Part shown: positions 39,270 to 40,830 of the stretch, piece after piece
How positions within the stretch are numbered: position 1 is the first letter of the stretch
Layout: each line of letters begins with the position of its first letter
Origin: Elusimicrobiota bacterium
GTDB taxonomy: Bacteria > Elusimicrobiota > Elusimicrobia > Elusimicrobiales > UBA9959
DNA length: 40,830 nt
Assembly: GCA_016207645.1 (NCBI GenBank)
Contig: JACQPH010000135.1
Span: 1-40,830 of the forward strand
Reading direction: 5' to 3'
Translations under genes and position numbers: made by a program
Notes under the pieces: model-generated
What the model was told of the DNA's origin: nothing
Databases searched by the model: none
What the model saw: the letters and a program-made list of their open reading frames with translations, nothing else

Positions 39270-40830
39270 GTGCTGGGGCATTCGATGCGCTTCCTGCTCG
39301 AGCCGGGAGACGCGGTGGCCGCGCGCCCCTGCGGGCCCGGCCGCCTCCGCCCGGGCGACCTGGCCCTGCTGGTCAAGTGGGCCGGCGGCCTGCCTTCCGG
39401 GTATGTGATACACCGGGTGCTCCTCAACGTCTCCGTCGCGGGCACAAGGCTGCTGCTTACCAAGGGCGACGCCAATTTCCTGCCGGACTGGCCGCCTTCG
39501 GCTTTCCAGGCGGCGGGAAAGGCCGAGTCCTTTGAAAGGGGCGGGTTCCGTTTCGAACTCCCCCGCGGGCTTTTCAGCGCCTTCCTGCTGTCGTCCTACT
39601 CTCTCGCCGTCAATAAGGTCCTTTACCTGGCGGCCTACCTCGCCGCGGCGCTCTTCTCCCTGGCCTGCCGCCTGCTGCCCTCCCCGCTGGCCGAGCCGCT
39701 CGGCCTCCTTTACCTGGCTTGGGAGAGCCGCGCCTACCCGGCCCTGCTGAAGCTCGCCGGCGCCCCGGCGCGGCCGCGCGGAGGCAGGCCGGCGGAGGGT
39801 TCCGCCGGAGTTAACCCGAATCCTGCAGTTCAGAGCAGTTCTCAACCGAAAATTCAGGGAACAGAATTATTCTGCAGGATTCCCCGCGAAGCGGGCGGAG
39901 GGCCCAGCGCTATGCGCGCCCGGCCCGACGGGGTGTATTCCTCCCGAAGGGCGCCCGCTATGCGGGCGGAAAGTTGCAACTGCAACTTTCAGGTTAAATG
40001 CGGACGCATACGCGCCGATGAAACCTGGAGCGGACGCGTCACCGTGGCCGATTACCTGATAATAGAACGCGGAGCGCGCGTTACCGCGCTCCCCGGGACG
40101 GAGATCGATTTCACGCGCCGCGAGCCCTGGTTCTTCCCGGTCCTGCGGGCCGGAGAGGACGGGAGCCTGCGGGAACTGGACAGCGGTCTGGCCAAGGCGC
40201 TCGTCTACGGCGAATTCAGCGCGCTGGGGTCGAAGGAAGCGCCGGTCCTCTTCGGGGGAGACTCCTTCGGCGGCATACACGCGCTGGGCCGGGGCAAGGT
40301 CGCGCTGAGGCACTGTTCCGCGGTAAAAGCCGGCTCCTGGGCTTTCAGCGCCAGGGACGGCGCTTTCCTTGACGCCGAGAGCGCGGCCTTCTCCGGCTGC
40401 AGGCGCGGCGTTGAAGTGGCCGGGCAGGGTGCGGCGTCCCTCAGGAACTGCGCTTTCACCGGCCCGGGCGGCCCCGCCGTCCGGGCCCTGGACGGAGCCG
40501 CCCTCGTGCTTGCGGGCGGGAGCGTGGACGGGACGGAAGGGCCGGCTTTCGAAGTCTCCGGCGGCGCGAACGCCGCTTTCTATTCCGTGTCCGTCCGGGA
40601 CGCGGCCTGCGCGGTCTCGGCTTCGGGCCGCGCAAGGATCAGGGCCGCGAACCTGGCCGCGCGCGGCGGGCGCCGCGGCGCCGTGCTGCTGGAGGGCGGC
40701 GCCGCCTTCGAAGCGGGGGTCTGTACCTTCGTGATCGGCGCTTTCGGGCTGTCGGGCTGCGGCCGGGATGAGTTCTGTCTCGAAAGCTGCCTGTTCGGCG
40801 GCTACCGGGGGCGGGCGGTCAGCCTGGAAG
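39270..40830 (+). CDS. S26 signal-peptidase-like domain fused to a beta-helix domain, C-terminus beyond right edge
   Basis: One frame is open from upstream of 39162 to the end of the window. No ATG precedes the active-site motif. GTG 39270 is the nearest usable start, but the strand IYPV before it probably belongs to the fold, so GTG 39162/39165 or a rare CTG at 39252 (after AGGGG) are possible. Features: VLGHSMRFLLEPGD (Ser nucleophile), LRPGDLALLVKW, YVIHRVLLN (His in place of Lys, as in SipW/Sec11-type enzymes), LLLTKGDANFLPDWP, and a membrane helix near VLYLAAYLAAALFSLACRLL. After a linker encoded by a hairpin array comes TWSGRVTVADYLIIERGARVTALPGTEIDF, then short repeats rich in A, G and S (LRHCSAVKAG, FSGCRRGVEVAG, LRNCAFTGPGG), a right-handed beta-helix pattern. 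Confidence 0.7.
   Translation, partial: MLGHSMRFLLEPGDAVAARPCGPGRLRPGDLALLVKWAGGLPSGYVIHRVLLNVSVAGTRLLLTKGDANFLPDWPPSAFQAAGKAESFERGGFRFELPRGLFSAFLLSSYSLAVNKVLYLAAYLAAALFSLACRLLPSPLAEPLGLLYLAWESRAYPALLKLAGAPARPRGGRPAEGSAGVNPNPAVQSSSQPKIQGTELFCRIPREAGGGPSAMRARPDGVYSSRRAPAMRAESCNCNFQVKCGRIRADETWSGRVTVADYLIIERGARVTALPGTEIDFTRREPWFFPVLRAGEDGSLRELDSGLAKALVYGEFSALGSKEAPVLFGGDSFGGIHALGRGKVALRHCSAVKAGSWAFSARDGAFLDAESAAFSGCRRGVEVAGQGAASLRNCAFTGPGGPAVRALDGAALVLAGGSVDGTEGPAFEVSGGANAAFYSVSVRDAACAVSASGRARIRAANLAARGGRRGAVLLEGGAAFEAGVCTFVIGAFGLSGCGRDEFCLESCLFGGYRGRAVSLE
39818..39990. repeat. In-frame array of perfect hairpins within the S26/beta-helix gene
   Basis: Five perfect inverted repeats fall within 173 bp: GAATCCTGCAG/CTGCAGGATTC (39818-39828 with 39872-39882); CCCGC-GAA-GCGGG (39883-39895); GCGC-TAT-GCGC (39908-39918); GCCCGC-TAT-GCGGGC (39953-39967); and GAAAGTTGCA-AC-TGCAACTTTC (39969-39990). 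All three reading positions were followed by eye and the host frame is not broken. The encoded stretch (PNPAVQSSSQPKIQG through APAMRAESCNCNF) matches neither flanking domain. The design resembles palindromic elements inserted into coding sequence, such as Rickettsia RPEs, though no sequence relation is claimed. Confidence 0.75.

Noticed and set aside
1-40830. CRISPR arrays, tRNA and rRNA genes, integrases or prophage
   Set aside because: No regularly spaced short repeats with unique spacers, no cloverleaf or rRNA-like sequence, and no recombinase or phage structural genes were seen. The tail-fibre-like repeats alone do not show a prophage.

Overview
The window looks like a chromosomal segment of a high-GC Gram-negative bacterium, most likely from the Elusimicrobiota or a close relative. 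This placement is inferred from the combination of traits and not from any marker-gene comparison. The traits are a very large secreted fibre-like protein with NGNVGIGT-type repeats, a FlgD-like C-terminal domain on its neighbour, a compact PilM/N-O-P-Q-B-C locus followed by several prepilins, and TPR-fused membrane glycan enzymes. No tRNA, rRNA, CRISPR array, integrase or transposase was seen.

Layout. (1) 1-9843, minus strand: a two-gene surface unit. A 373-residue exported protein with a FlgD-like C-terminus is followed by a giant repetitive fibre gene that runs off the left edge (at least 2,899 codons). The fibre gene is easily missed because its stop lies outside the window. (2) 10028-15458: housekeeping genes, namely a degenerate M20 peptidase homologue, pepT, a DUF47/PhoU-like protein, a BaiN/HI0933-type flavoprotein and class II fructose-bisphosphate aldolase. 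(3) 15601-20993: a DUF296 protein coupled to era, a small membrane protein, a minus-strand operon (anchored Pro-rich protein, lipid kinase, AmrS radical SAM enzyme) and a FecR-domain protein. (4) 21199-36635: envelope and type IV pilus region. It holds an O-antigen-ligase/TPR protein, an OmpA-like protein, a PilM-PilN fusion, PilO-like, PilP-like, PilQ secretin, PilB ATPase, PilC, four prepilin-like proteins and a secreted gluzincin peptidase. (5) 36624-40830: a multi-spanning TPR membrane protein of TMTC-like layout, a family 2 glycosyltransferase, and an unfinished reading frame joining an S26 signal-peptidase-like domain to a beta-helix domain.

How the parts may work together. Regions 1, 4 and 5 point to a heavily decorated cell surface. 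PilB, PilC, PilM/N, PilO, PilP and PilQ would assemble pili from the neighbouring prepilins. The O-antigen-ligase-like, TMTC-like and GT2 proteins could glycosylate pilins or fibres (inference). PilD and PilT are not in the window.

The most unusual signals are three compact, hairpin-rich DNA elements of about 160-175 bp. One (16961-17121) has perfect 20-bp inverted ends and provides part of the era stop codon. One (21022-21192) sits against the start codon of the O-antigen-ligase gene. One (39818-39990) lies in frame inside the S26/beta-helix gene. All three contain short GC stems closed by a GAA loop. They may be a family of small palindromic mobile or regulatory elements.
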